Below, piece after piece: positions 34,176 to 46,113 of a stretch of 64,000 bases of DNA. Each line of letters opens with the position of its first letter. Position 1 is the stretch's first letter. The notes under the pieces are model-generated. The model saw nothing but the letters and a program-made list of their open reading frames with translations. It ran no database searches and was not told where the DNA came from. The DNA is from Voacanga thouarsii (lineage: Eukaryota > Streptophyta > Magnoliopsida > Gentianales > Apocynaceae). Made by a program: the position numbers and the translations under genes. The stretch covers positions 1 to 64,000 of the forward strand of contig JANUWF010001625.1 of assembly GCA_026120185.1 (NCBI GenBank). The letters run 5' to 3'.

Positions 34176-35766
34176 TGGTCCATGTTTTGTTCATATAAAA
34201 AAATTATATCAAAAGTGCCCCACATACACACAAGTTTTACGAATTAAAATGTCAAATAAAATTACACAACACACACATATAAGCAAGTGCACCATTGTGT
34301 AGTAATGGTATCATTAGCAAGTATGGAAGAATCTCAAGGAATGTGGCTATTACTGTTCCATCCTTCTTTTCTCATTATTTAGCTAAATAAAAATGTAAAG
34401 TATACAAGACTAACTAAACTAGGAGAAAAGTCGATTTTTTACATAAGAGAGAGTTACAAGTTCATCAAAGAATTAAAAAAAATAAACCTATGTAACAAAA
34501 GGAATTCCCCCATTCCATACCTAAAAGTTAAGTACCCTTTGGATGTACAAATTCTAACTCTATGCACTGAAGTGAGTTAATTATCAATCTCACCCTCTCT
34601 CGAGTTTTGAGATTTCTACCCCCCAATTTAATTAATCGGTATCTTTATCTAACCAACCAAACCTAAGGATGGATTAGTCACCATTCACAATCCCAAATCA
34701 TCCAAAGGCCACAAAATCCCTATCTCTAGGCAATCTCACAAACCCTTAGGTTATTAGCCAAAATCTATAGCCTCTCCCTCGGGTTAATTGAAAATGAGAA
34801 ATGTTAAATTAGCTAAGTGGGCATTCAAACCTTAACCCCATCTCTCAAAATCATTAAGGAAGAATATTTAATTGAAACTAATCAACCAAATTCCATCTTA
34901 ACTAAGATAACACATTGAACATAAATAACAAAATACCACAGAACAAAAAGAATAGATTCAAAGAAAATACATCATCCTCAAGCATAAAAATAAGGTACAA
35001 CCTTTTATTGTAATTAAAAATCAAATATTTTCTTGAAAATTGTAAGGTAAGATTAGAAAAGAAGGGAAAAGCAAACTCGTTCACAAGCCTTCTTCTTTCC
35101 CATCCTAAGATCTTCAAGCAACATTCTCTTTCTCTTCCTTGAATCTCTTGTTCTTTCTCTCTTCTTTGTGTGAAAACTCGCAAGATTTAAGGTTCTTCAA
35201 AGAAAACCCTAAGCCTTTCTCAACTCTCCTCCTCTTGATTGTGCACATAACAGTTGAGATATATTGCTAAGAAATCGGTGGTCTTCAAAATTACGTTGAG
35301 AAGTATGTTGAAATGGCTTGTGGGCCGCAAAGAATTCCAGAAACAAGGCGGTCTAGGGAACTTATGCTTCCCTATGCTACCAAGTTTCTATAACCTTAGC
35401 TTTATAGAAGGACACCAAACGGCCTAAGGAACTTGAGCTTTCCTTGGCCGTCATATTTCAGGATATATACTTATATGAAGAACACTAGGTAGCCTAGGGA
35501 ACTTAAGCTTCCCTAGGCTGCTAATTTTTTGTAAATTTTGCAAAAAGAATAACACCAGGTGGCCTAGTGAACTTGAGCTTCCCTAGGCTGCTAACTTCAT
35601 GTCCTTGGCGTCTTCAATTTTCTTCTAGGCGGCCAATGAAGATTCCACTTCCCATGGCCTCCAACTTTTTCTCCAAGTGCTTCTTCATTTTCTTTTCTCC
35701 ATTTTTTGCATTTTCAAGTTTATTCATCTTCATTTAGTAACTTTTGAATTCCAAACAAAAATAAGA
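34176..35766 (-). mobile_element. Athila-like LTR, incomplete
   Basis: Closely follows the LTR at 45097-46113 from its end (TGGTCCATG... against TGATGCGTG...), through ATATCAAAAGTGCCCCACATACAC and the TCTAACTC / CTCGAGTTTTGAGATTTCTACCCC blocks. It carries a palindromic array at 35340-35680. It stops at 35766, about 60 bases short of the expected LTR start, where another LTR begins. So a second element inserted here or the two were joined by recombination. The frame at 34902-35183 has no recognisable product. Confidence 0.7.
35340..35680 (-). repeat. Array of ~5 imperfect palindromes in Athila-like U3
   Basis: Units begin near 35345, 35421, 35492, 35563 and 35637, 71-76 bases apart. Each has a stem of the type GCCTAGGGAA ... 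TTCCCTAGGC around a short ACTTGAGC-like loop, with unrelated AT-rich sequence between. The last unit is the most degraded. Confidence 0.85.
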
Positions 35767-37322
35767 TGATCGTGTTTTTTAGTGTTGGAAAAATTAACAA
35801 CATGGAGCCACAATCAATCAAGTTTTAATTAAAATGGTAACAACTAAAACCACACATATAGGCAAGTATACACATCATGTAGTATAGGAAGTAGCAAGTA
35901 TCAAATGCACAGAAACTTAGGCTCCCACCTTACTTTATCAGAATCTTTATTGTTTAGCCAATAAAGTAAAGAAAATAAACTAAATAACCTACTAACATAA
36001 TATATTAGAGAATAAATCAAGTTCTCCAAAGAAAAGTTACAAGGAATATCAAAGAATAAGAATAATATGAAAAGACGTGAAACGAAGAAGTCATCCAAAT
36101 CTATGTCAAGTAAAGAAAATATCTTAAATTTATTAAGTCCTAATTTAGATACTAATGAGTTCAAGATAAATTACACTCTCTCTTGAGTTATGAAATTGTA
36201 TTCTTAGCTTAATCAAAGGGTATCTCTACCTCTCTAATTAAATCAAAGAAGCATTACGATTAACTCAATTTAATAATTATTGTCCCTATCTCTAGGTAAC
36301 ACTAAAGTCTTTATGGAAGAAATTAATAACCCTCTCTCTGGGTGAAATTAATCTCCTTTTGACTACCATGTCTTTACCTTTAACCTCCCTCTTGAATTAA
36401 TTATGAAATAAGAAGTGTTGAATTAATTAGTTGGTACCTCTCTCCTAACCTCTCTCCAGTTAATTAGAAAAGAACCAATCAATTCAACAAAGCAATAAAT
36501 TCAAGTAATTAAATATTTAGAATTTGGAATCACTAGATCAAAAAATATCCAATCTAAGAACGTAAACTTAGGGTTTAACCCTCAAATACAATTAAAATAT
36601 GATAAACTCAAATTGTCAATAAATTACAAAGATGAGAAAAAGAAACCATTCATAGACAAGTAAGTCTACTTCTTCTTTCTTGAAACCTTCTTGATCAACC
36701 TTCTCTTCTTCTTCAAGAATTCTCCATGATCCTTCTTTATCTTGGTGTTTCTCTATGAATTTTCAAAAGATATTACATTGAAAAACTGAAAACTACTTTG
36801 TATATTTTTATTCTCTTGTATTTATAGGAGTTTAGATTGCCAAAAAGTCAAGACAAGAATCCTAATTCATTCCCAATTTAGTACCTAAAAGAGACCCAGC
36901 AGAAGTTGCCAAATTTTGCACTGAAATGAATTTCCACCGACACTGCATTAGGTTGGAACCGGCGCCAGTTCAGATGCTTGGGCCAATGCTGGCCCAACTC
37001 TGTCCGCCTCCAAAATTGCTCTGTTTTTCCCTTGTTTTCCAGAATAAAGCCAGGGTAGGGTTAAACTCCTTATGGCAACACCAGGCCAGTCTGGAATCAC
37101 ACAATTAAGCCCCAAATTCTTGAATTTCTACATAAAACCAAAGAAAAATCTTTTTATAGGCAAAATATCAAAATGTAAGGAAATTGACCAGCTATTGCAT
37201 AAAAACGTCACAAAATCACTTCAATTTGCTAGGAAAATATAGGTACATTTAAACCCTATCACAAGATGAAAGATTGTGGGGAATAGTGTATTATGTAAGA
37301 ATTTGTTCTTAATTAAAGCACA
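35767..37322 (-). mobile_element. Athila-like 3' LTR, second subfamily
   Basis: Plus strand runs TGATCGTG ... TTAAAGCACA (1556 bp). On the minus strand it would start TGTGCTTTAATTAAG at 37322. A polypurine-type tract (AAGTATGGGGCTATG on the minus strand) lies ~35-50 bases to its right, so it is a 3' LTR. It shares only general layout with the LTR at 34176 and lacks the palindromic array. It has its own TATA box at 36819. Confidence 0.7.
36819..36830 (-). promoter_or_regulatory. TATA box of the second Athila-like LTR
   Basis: Minus strand reads CTCCTATAAATACAAG, a strong plant TATA motif, ~500 bases from the LTR start and oriented with the LTR. Confidence 0.6.
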
Positions 37323-38699
37323 AAAACACAAGAAAATATATATATGAAGAGCTCTCATCGCATAGCCCCATACTTAAACCTTTGATTGTCCTCAATCAAA
37401 TAATATAACACCATAAGCAAAAAGCTTCTCATAAAATAAGCTTATTTTTTAGCACATGTTGGCCAAGATTGTAAAGGTATTATTTCTCTTTTGATTTTAG
37501 AATTAAATCTAAAACCCAATTAGCCAAGCTAATTTTTTTGTAAACTAATATATTATGATAGAAATAATCAAAGCCATCGAAGTTAAATTAAATAAGTTCA
37601 CGCTTATTCAAGGTGTTCGATCCTAATTCTTTAAGTTTCAAATATAAATGATGTGATTCATGAAAGCTAGGCTTAATAAGTTAATTTCATGTTTTATGAC
37701 CCCCCAACCACCATAATCCAAGTTGTAAACATAAGATTGGTCCATAGGCTCTATTTATTCCCTCAATTCTTTTTCAATTCGCTTTCTTTTCTTTTTCTCG
37801 TAGTAAGTTAATGCAAAAGCATAGTAAAGATATATAATAAGGATTTTCAGTTATTGTGTTACCTCACTCCAAAATTTTGTATATTTTCTTTTGGTTTCTT
37901 TGGCAAGGTAATACAAATGCCTTGTAAAGATATGGGTAATGATTTTTCAACTTTTGTATTTCTGTATTTTACTCTCTTATTTTTTTCCCCAATCTATATT
38001 TACTCAAACCTGAAATAAGAACAAGTTGTGCAACTATAAAAGAAAGATTAACTTAATTCCATGCTTACATTTCGTCACAAACACACCCTAATTCCTAAGA
38101 GACAACATGGAGCCACATTCCCTAATGTTCAAACAAGGTTAATTTAAATTCTCAAGATCTAACTATTGTACACGTAATGTACAAGTGTACTCAAAAGAAA
38201 ACTTATCCAACAAGTTTTAAATCCAATTCTCATGCTAAAGGGATACAATGACAATACCATTATGGCCTAACTGTATCCAAAAATCCAAAAAAAAAAAAAA
38301 AATTACCCCAATTTTTAAAATTGCACACAAATCATCAAAAATGAAGAAAATTTCACAATCACATTAAAAGCATAAAAATAATATTAAATAAATCCTCCTT
38401 TACACTCAAATTGGGCAATGTTCTCATTGACCACAAATATAACAATAAATACATCCAAATTGGACTAAAATGAATAAAAAGGAAAGAGGGTTAGCAATAC
38501 TACCAAAGTGATTGTAGCTCATTGAAGAAGAATATTTTTGTCAAAAGAAGAAGAGAAAAACTAGACTGCCAAAAAAAAAAATGAATGAAATAATAAAATA
38601 ACGTAATAAAAATAAAAAATATATATACAAAACTAAGTCGAAAGAAAGGAAAGGAAACAAAATTCAAATGTAAATAAACTCCACAGAAACCAAAATTCG
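37323..38699 (-). other. 3' non-coding region of an Athila-like element
   Basis: Between the 3' LTR and the env-like ORF. It contains two G-rich tracts on the minus strand (near 37363-37380 and 38395-38415) and aligns in blocks with 47936-49200 of the other element, for example AATAATCAAAGCCATCGAAGTTAA near 37560 and 48150. No coding potential recognised. Confidence 0.65.
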
Positions 38700-40020
38700 G
38701 ATTAGCATCCTCCTAAAGTAGATGGTCCTGCTCTTCCATGTGATCCTTGATTTCTAGACACAATATCCTAAATATTTTGCAAGTATTGTTGTTGTTGGTG
38801 CTGGATCTACCGGCTGTCATCTGGGGAGCCCCTTATGACTCTCTGGCCCATCCAAAGTTGGCCCACCTATTCCTCAATATGGGTGAAAGACGCATACTTC
38901 CATTGCAGCTTCTGCTCTTGGCTCATTTTCTATTGCTGCTTATGCTCTATATAAGTGTATTGCTATGCAAACCAGTCATCATGTGTGAAGTTGTGTGGCT
39001 ATCAATTCTTATGTGTGCCACCTTTATCTGTGTTTGGGTAACATCAGTCCTCATCTCTGCTTGAAAATCCTCTAGACCCATTTGTCTTGTAGCTCGAGTC
39101 CTTAAAGCCCTAGGAGGTTCATCTTCTTTTTCTTTATTTAAATCTTGTGCCTCCCTTGGTGTTATCCTCTTTTTTTTTTTTTTTTTGGTTGCATTTTTGT
39201 CATAAATATAGTCCATATTGTCTAGTCTTCAATCCGTAACTACATTATTTGTCTGAGTGGGCATGGCTATTTATCTAGAAAAATTGATACCCAAATAAAG
39301 AAGCAACCGGGTGATGACTAAGAGAAGCACAAAATCCTTGGAAGGGCTGCCATATGCAATCACTTCACGCATAGATGAAATGAAGTGAGGAGCCAAAGGT
39401 ATTGAGTCTGAATACAGCATTTTATCACTACAGTATACATCAATCACCCTTACTTCATTAATTGTACTTAGTTTAGGATAACCATTCCACCTCAGTGGAT
39501 AAGCTACTAAGCGTAATCGGAGAGGGAGAGGGCGAGAGGATAAAACCCTAGTCTGCAAAATAGGTGACTGTGTGGTGCACTTGAATCTCAAATCCATATA
39601 ATCATTTATGTTATCAAACTCCCAGTGGTCGTTTGAGGTAACCTTCTTAATGAAAGAATCCACAACAACCCAAGTACCCTAATCAGGAACCTTAAAAATC
39701 TGTGACAGATCTTGTCTCATAAAATGAATAGGTTCTCCCTTGATTGTGTTATCTGTATGAATAAAGTGATCTTATTTTTTATCATGCATGTTTGCATAGA
39801 ACTTCTTCACAAAGTCAGGATAATAGGGGCCCTCTAGTTGAAGGATAGGCCTCCAACCAATTCAATCGAACAATTGAGAATTTTTCAAAGTTCTATCTAA
39901 CTCAATTTCTATTATTTTCTCAACAACAATTTTGTTTGACACTCTCTGGGTATACCACCTAGCACAAGTCTTATTAATGAAGTAGCTATGAGGTGTGGGA
40001 TCCTTTTGAGAGTGAATGTG
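38700..40020 (-). pseudogene. Env-like ORF of an Athila-like element
   Basis: Minus strand. Translating across about two stops gives a protein-like region starting near 40020. In order: SYFINKTCARWYTQRV, WIGWRPILQLEGPYYPDFVKKFYANM (39785-39865), then the open 130-residue stretch at 39271-39663 with WEFDNINDYMDLRF and IDVYCSDKMLYSDSIPLAPHF, then the lysine-rich segment KKKKKKRITPREAQDLNKEKEDEP (39110-39180). The W-x-P-x-L...Y-Y-P-x-x-V-x-x-F-Y-A-N-M pattern is the one annotated in plant genomes as a putative plant transposon protein domain. In Athila elements such an ORF sits between pol and the 3' LTR, as here. Its biochemical role is unknown. Pol, expected upstream, is absent. Confidence 0.6.
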
Positions 40021-41196
40021 AGGAAAAGGCTTCTCCTTTCTTTCTCTTAGGGGGGGGTTTGGTCCTAGGCATTGTGGAACAAAACTCTATGAAATGTGAT
40101 CAGTTCAAGAAAATGCACCATTATAAAAAATTAATCAACGACCTCCAAGCACTTTCTCAAATGAAAAAAACTCATGAACAAATCACTCATTCTTGGCCAA
40201 AAACAAGTCCAACAAAAAGTCCCTTCCACCTATTTAACAAAAATCAACACTCTGATTTCTCTACATCAACAATTTTCCACAACCATCAAGTGAATTCATA
40301 ACACAATCTACAATGCAAAGTATTCCACAAACCAAGCTCATTAAAAATAATAATGATGCATTTCTCAATTTTTACAATTTAATATTTCACCAAAAATGCA
40401 AATATTCTAATAAAGGTACAAAAATATTAATTCATGAAATTTCGAGAACATACTTAAAATAAAGCACTAAAAACATCTAACTATTTTTCTAACTCAAATT
40501 TTTCAAAAGAAATTAAAGAATGAGAATACGAGGTCACCACACTACATTTTCAAGAAAAAAGGAAAACTCCATCTTATGAGCTCTTTAAAGCAATAAACTT
40601 GAAGGATCAATGTTTTCCTTGCCTTGATGTAGTACCTTTACTTCTTTCAAGCTCCAAATTTTTGCAGTAGTGGAAATGTTTGGTGAAGTTGGTGTTGGTG
40701 AAAATGGTGGAAATTAAAGAAAAAGAAAGAGTCCTTGAAGAAGGAGGTTAAAGAAGAAGAAGTTAAAGTTGACAAAAATTTCAAAATTTGCGGGAAAATG
40801 ATTAAGTAGAGCATGGAAATTGGTCGCAGGAAGAAGAAGGCCGTGTGGAGAAAGTGCAAAGATGGAGTGAAAATGGGTGAAAAAAAAAAGAAGACAGAAA
40901 ATAAAGTGAGTGAAGAAAGGGATGAAGGTGTGAATGTAATGTATTCAGTGCAAGAGATAGCAAAAGAACAAGCATTATGTGAGGGAGAATAATTGGTACA
41001 ATAGAAAATATGGAGCATGGGAGAAATAAGACAAAGGGAAAAATCAAGTTGTGAGTGTGTGTGTTAAGTGCTAGAACACAAAACAAACAAGGAGTGGACT
41101 ACCGGATAACAAGAAAAATGGAGCGAAGAAAACAGAGAAAAAGAAATAACCAAAGGGAAGAAGGAAGAAAAAGTACAATGCTCTATGTAAGCATGT
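40021..41196 (-). other. Internal non-coding region of an Athila-like element
   Basis: AG-rich on the plus strand and CT-rich on the minus. It probably is the region upstream of the env-like ORF. Leucine/serine-rich minus-strand frames (40647-41086) reflect the base bias and match no known product. Pol should lie near here in a complete element but no RT, RNase H or integrase motif is found. Confidence 0.5.
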
Positions 41197-41308
<112 letters not shown>

Positions 41309-41559
41309 GACAAATATATATACATAAGTTAAAGCTATAAACTCCTATAAAGATAGCAAAATGAAGCAAACATTAATGCTAAGAAGAGGAATCAAAATAT
41401 ACACTAAACAAAGCATAATAATAGTGCATTAAATTTTTCCATGCAAATCTTTTTCTAGAACTTCAAAAATTGAAAATACACCATGTGAGAAACCATAGAT
41501 AAATTCTTAAAATACCAAAAAAGTGAAATAAAGTAAAATTTGGCAAAATAAAAATTGTC

Positions 41560-43021
41560 CAAGCTTGATAGCTAATAAAGAGAGAAATCACTGCTTCCTA
41601 TGCAAGTTTTCGGTGTAGTCTAGGAGATATCCACTTTGCCTCTCTGATATGAGCTTGGAGAGGTGTCCAATTTAGTTTTCCAAGCTGTGAACGAAGGCTT
41701 ATTGATTCCTCATGGATGCTTCAACACCTTGGAACCTTGTATCCATTAAGGAGACCAACTTAGCAAATAGATCTTCAAGAGAGGGCATTGTAGGATGAAG
41801 AGGATGAGCACGATAAGATGATGCTTAAGGTCATGGCATTGGGAAGCCTTGAGAGGGAAGATGAGGCCTCACTTGATTTGAATTGTCCACGCAAAGTTTG
41901 GGTGGTTCCTCTATTTGGGATTATATGTGTTACTGTAGGGACTGTTTACTTGACTTACATTTCCAACAAAATCCACTTACTCCATCGGTTTCTTACTAGG
42001 TAACCCCATATTTTGGCAATCACGATTTTGGTGGCTTCCTTTACAAAAATCAAAAATCACACAACATCAATTGAGCTTGAACTTGAGAGGTGGATGCATC
42101 TTCTCTATTTTTTTCGTGAGGGATTCTTTTCACTTCCATAGCCGCCAGGACATCAACATTATGAATTCCTTGTACATGCACCTCAACCTTTGCATTGCCC
42201 TATGAGTAGCAGTTCATAGCTATATTTTCCATCAGATGCAAAAAACTCTTCAGGGGTCTAGGAAGCTATAGTATCCCCAGATGTTGCATCCAAAATCTGT
42301 TTATTGGCAAAGTTAAGCCCATTATAAAAAGTGAGCATTTGAAATCCCAAATCTAACCCATGGTGAGAACATTTCCTCAATAGTTCCTTCCATCTTTCCC
42401 AGCTATCGTAGAGGGTCTCTCCTTCCTTTTTAACAAAAGAAAAGATGTCATTTCTCAGCTTGTTAGTCCTAGAGGGAGGAAAGTACTTCGCAAGAAATTT
42501 TTCTTCTAATTCATCCCAAGTAGTGATAGAACTTGAAAGGAGTGATTTCAGCCATAATTTTGCCTTATCTCTCAAGTAGAAGGGAAAGAGCCTAAGTCTA
42601 ATTGCATTCTTTGACAGCCCATCTAGCTTTAAGGTATTATATATCTCTAGAAAGCTAGAAATGTGTGCATTGGGATCCTCATATGGTTGGCCATCAAATT
42701 TCCTATTTTCTTACACCATTTGGTTTCAAAGTTGTTTGAAACCACTCCTAGCCTTAATATGCTTGACTCCATTCCATAAAGTGATGGTCTTGCATAGTCT
42801 CCCATAGTCCTCCTTTCATTTCCATTCTCATTTCCATTACCACATTGAGCTTCCTCCCAATGAATTCCATGGTGACCATCAAGATTTACCATATCCTCTA
42901 TGCCTTTAGAGTAAACACCTACATCTATAGTGTGCTTTTGTTTCCATAACTTTCTCACAGTTCTCTCTAGTTCGGGATCAAAATTTGCAATAGCACTTTG
43001 AATTCTCCTGCTCATGTACAA
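41560..43021 (-). pseudogene. Gag of an Athila-like element
   Basis: Minus strand. 42647-43021 is the N-terminal part (RRIQSAIANFDPELERTVRKLW ...). 42258-42575 is the retrotransposon gag core (DKAKLWLKSLLSSSITTWDELEEKFLAKYFPPSRTNKLRNDIFSF ... LYDSWERWKELLRKCSHHG). Further left, 41600-42000, translation gives VDFVGN, then YSNTYNP-(stop)-RNHPNF, the conserved block after the Athila gag zinc region. Frameshifts separate the blocks and a typical CCHC knuckle was not clearly found. The gag lies downstream (on its strand) of the PBS and LTR at 45078-46113. Confidence 0.82.
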
Positions 43022-43523
43022 GAGAAATTGTCCTTCAAAAAGACTAATTCATTTCTCAAGAAAAAACCCAAAACATAGTTACTTCCATGGTAACCTCAAA
43101 ATCTCAAATCAAAATGTATAGTCAATAGTAGAATAAAAACTTCCGAATCCACAAACTGAACAAAGTTTAAGAATAAATCCCAAGAAAATTCCAAAAGACA
43201 AATCCAATATCAAAACCATACCTTATATATTGTATCTAAACATCGACATTCAAAATCCTAATTTTCAGCAAAATAAATCTCATTTCCATAACACAATCAA
43301 ATAGCATGTTCAACTCAATCAATTCAACACAATGAAATATAAGCCAAAATCTCAAAATCTAACAAATTCCTCCATAACCATTCCTACTCAACCAAAGAAT
43401 AAAGTATAAATAAATAAACCAAAGAATAAAATTACTCAAAGTCTAAAAAAAATAGATTTTACAATAACAACAATAATAATCAAAGAATTCTCAAATAGAA
43501 TTTAGGCCAAAATAAAACAAAAG

Positions 43524-43810
43524 GAAAATTAGCTGACTTAGTCACTTACCTTTTATGTTTTGGAGGTTTAGGTCCTTCTTCTTCTTTTTTTCAACTGTTT
43601 AGGTTCCCTAATTATTATTTTTATGCAATTTTTGTCCTTTTTTAGGATTCTGTTAGTCAAACCATCATTTGACTAACGAAACCCTAATAAAAGGAACTAA
43701 ACGATACAAAAATAATAGTTAGGGGACCTTACAAGTTAAAAAAAAAAAAGAAAGAAAAGGAATCAAAATTGTTTAAAATAAAAGTTAAAAGACTGAATCG
43801 GCGAATTTTC
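43524..43810. mobile_element. Foldback MITE, copy 1
   Basis: Ends GAAAATTAGCTGACTTAGTC and, on the other strand, GAAAATTCGCCGATTCAGTC, extending into CTTTTATGTTTTGGAGGTTTAGGTCC and its partly degraded inverse. Central part has GTTAGTCAAA and TTTGACTAAC, another inverted pair. 287 bp, no ORF. No TSD is evident. Confidence 0.75.
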
Positions 43811-44149
43811 TAAGTATACTTGTAAAATATATATAAGTTTCACACATTAGTGTTCTAATTGTTAGATTTTCTACAAAAGTAAAAAAAAAGTAAATATATT
43901 AAATTTTAATCACACCGGATATAATTTGTCATTTTATCAAGTGTTTAAATAATGTTACATTGTAACCCTTACTTAATTTCAAATATGAGACTATCAAATT
44001 AATAATATATCTATTCATTTAAATTTTATCATAACAAAGATTTAAAAAAAGAGAAAATTGTTAATGAAATGATTATACTATTCATTCTATTTGATCTATT
44101 AAAAGAAAAATTAGAACATCAACGATGCAAATTATTTAAATATTGGAAG

Positions 44150-44640
44150 TATTCTTTGATTAAATTACTAATTTTTTAATTTTTTGTTAAATAATAAATT
44201 TTTCTTAACATTCTGTTTCAAAAATTTTCCTAAATTTGAGATATATTTGTGTTGGATTCTTTTATTAATTTTTCATTAAATAATAAAATTTCCTAAAGAA
44301 TCTATCCCCAATTCAACTAAAAGTTGAGAATAAATCCTTCATTAATTTTTTTAAAAAAATTTTTTACTAACCAACCGTCTTTAACTTGGAATGGATTCCT
44401 CTATAAGAAATTTTCATGCCAAATTCATCCAAATTTTAGGATGGAGTTGGAACTGATTTTTTTATTAATTTATTTTTAATTTTTATTAAATAATATATTT
44501 TAAAGAAAATTATTCTTAATTTGTTCGAAATTTTAATTAAATTTGGGATAGATTTACAATGAATACTTTTATTACTTTATTATTTGTAAAAATAAAATTT
44601 CAAGAATTCATCTTAAATCCCTCTGAAATCCTTCCAAATT
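44150..44640. repeat. Diverged AT-rich ~100-bp repeats
   Basis: Motif TTTTATTAATTTTT-ATTAAATAATAAATTT followed by an AATTTGGGATAGATTT-like block recurs near 44160, 44260, 44460 and 44560. Copies are strongly diverged, so repeat status needs an alignment. Confidence 0.4.
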
Positions 44641-44651
44641 TGGAGGTAGAT

Positions 44652-44950
44652 TTATTAATTGCTTTAAGTCCATTAACTTTTATGTTTTGGAGGTTTAAGT
44701 CCCTTTCTTTCTTTCTTTCTTTCTTTTTTTTTTTTTTACTTCTTTAGTCTCTTAACTATTATTTGTGTGTCGTTTTGGTCTGTTTATAAGGGTGTCGTTA
44801 GTTAGATGAGGGTTTAACAATTGGAACCCTACAAAAAGGACCAAAACCTCACAAAAATAATAGTTAAAGGACCTAAAAAGTTGAAAAAAAATGAATAGGG
44901 ACCTAAACCTCCAAAACATAAAAGTTAAGGTATTGAGTGGGCTAATTTTC
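44652..44950. mobile_element. Foldback MITE, copy 2
   Basis: Arms TTAACTTTTATGTTTTGGAGG (left, 44670-44690) and its inverse (right, ~44905-44927) are near perfect. The middle has GTTAGTTAGATGAGGGTTTAAC, related to copy 1. 299 bp, no ORF. The left arm contains a (TTTC)n run and poly-T near 44705-44737. Confidence 0.8.
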
Positions 44951-45077
44951 CTAAACAAAATCACAACAAACAAACAACAACTATTCACAATCAAGTTAGT
45001 GTTAAATATAATACATACAATATAAGACTAAATCAACAATAATTAAAATTTTTAGAATATAGCCATAGCCATTCCCC

Positions 45078-45091
45078 ACCAACGACATGAA
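45078..45091 (-). promoter_or_regulatory. Decayed primer binding site of an Athila-like element
   Basis: Position and spacing match the PBS at 58931 (directly inside the LTR end TGATG...), but the sequence has lost the GGCGCC core; the differences are mainly transitions. Confidence 0.45.
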
Positions 45092-45096
45092 AAACT

Positions 45097-46113
45097 TGAT
45101 GCGTGTTTGTGAATTTATAAAATTCATATCAAAAGTGCCCCACATACACCCAAGTTTTACTAAATAAAATGCCAATTAAAATTATACAATACACACACAT
45201 ATAGGCAAGTGCACCTATCGTGTAGCAATGGTATCATTGGCTAGTATCGAAGAACCTTAGGAAACGTAACTATTACCCTTACTTCCCTTTCTTCTCATTT
45301 ATTAGCAAATTAAAAATGTGAAGTATACAAGACTAACTACACTAGGAGAAAAATCGAAATCTTACAAAAGAGATTAGTTTATCAATGAATAAGAAAGAGA
45401 TAAACATACGTAGCAAAAGGAATTCCCCCATTCAACATTTAAAAGTTATGTACTCCTTAGATCCATAAATTCTAACTCTAGGCACCAGATTGAGTAAATT
45501 ATTAATCTCACTCTTTCCCAAGTTATGAGACTTCTATCCCCAAATTCGATTAATCAATATCTCTACATAACCAACCAAATCTCAGGATGCAATAGTTACC
45601 ACTCACAATCCCAAATTATCTGGAGGCCACAAAATCCCTATCTCTAGACAGTCTCACAAACTCTTTTATTATTAGCTCTAATCTATAATCTCTCTCTCGA
45701 GTTATTTGAAAATGGAAAATATAAAATTAGTTAAATGGGTGTTCAAATCTTAATCCCATCTTTCAAAATCATTAAGGAAGAACATTTAATTGAAGCAAAT
45801 CAACCAAAAGCCAACTTGACCAAGATAACATAATGAACACAAATAACCAAATACCATACAACAAAAAATATAGATCCAAAGAAAATACATCACCTTGAAG
45901 CATAAAAATAGTGTATAGCCTTTTAAAAATTAGAATTAAAAATCAAAACTTAGTATGAAAATTGCAAGGTAAGATTATAAAAAGAAGGGAAAAACAAACA
46001 CATTGACAATCCTTCTTCTTCCTCTTCTTGAGATCTTTAAGCAACCCTATCTTCCACTTTCTTGAATCTCTTGGTCTTCCACTATTCTTTATGTGCAAAG
46101 TCACAAGACATTG
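45097..46113 (-). mobile_element. Athila-like 5' LTR, cut by a second element
   Basis: Starts (plus strand) TGATGCGTG next to the decayed PBS and is similar throughout to the LTR at 34176-35766. At 46113, in the middle of the homologous sequence (compare the CGCAAGATTTAAGG region near 35178), it is interrupted by the LTR starting at 46114. The rest must lie beyond the second element, outside the window. It is the 5' LTR of the gag-containing element on its left. Confidence 0.75.

Larger units (their letters stand above)
43022..45077 (-). other. 5' leader of an Athila-like element with two MITEs
   Basis: Between gag and the primer site. It holds two foldback MITEs (43524-43810 and 44652-44950) and, between them, very AT-rich sequence with loosely repeated TTTTATTAATTTTT.ATTAAATAATAAA units about 100 bases apart (44150-44640). 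The stretch 43320-43440 aligns with 54160-54240 of the other element. No coding domains. Confidence 0.6.

Noticed and set aside
38700..40020. Calling the env-like ORF a true viral envelope
   Set aside because: No signal peptide, fusion segment or membrane anchor is visible; only position and a plant retroelement motif support it, so it is called env-like.
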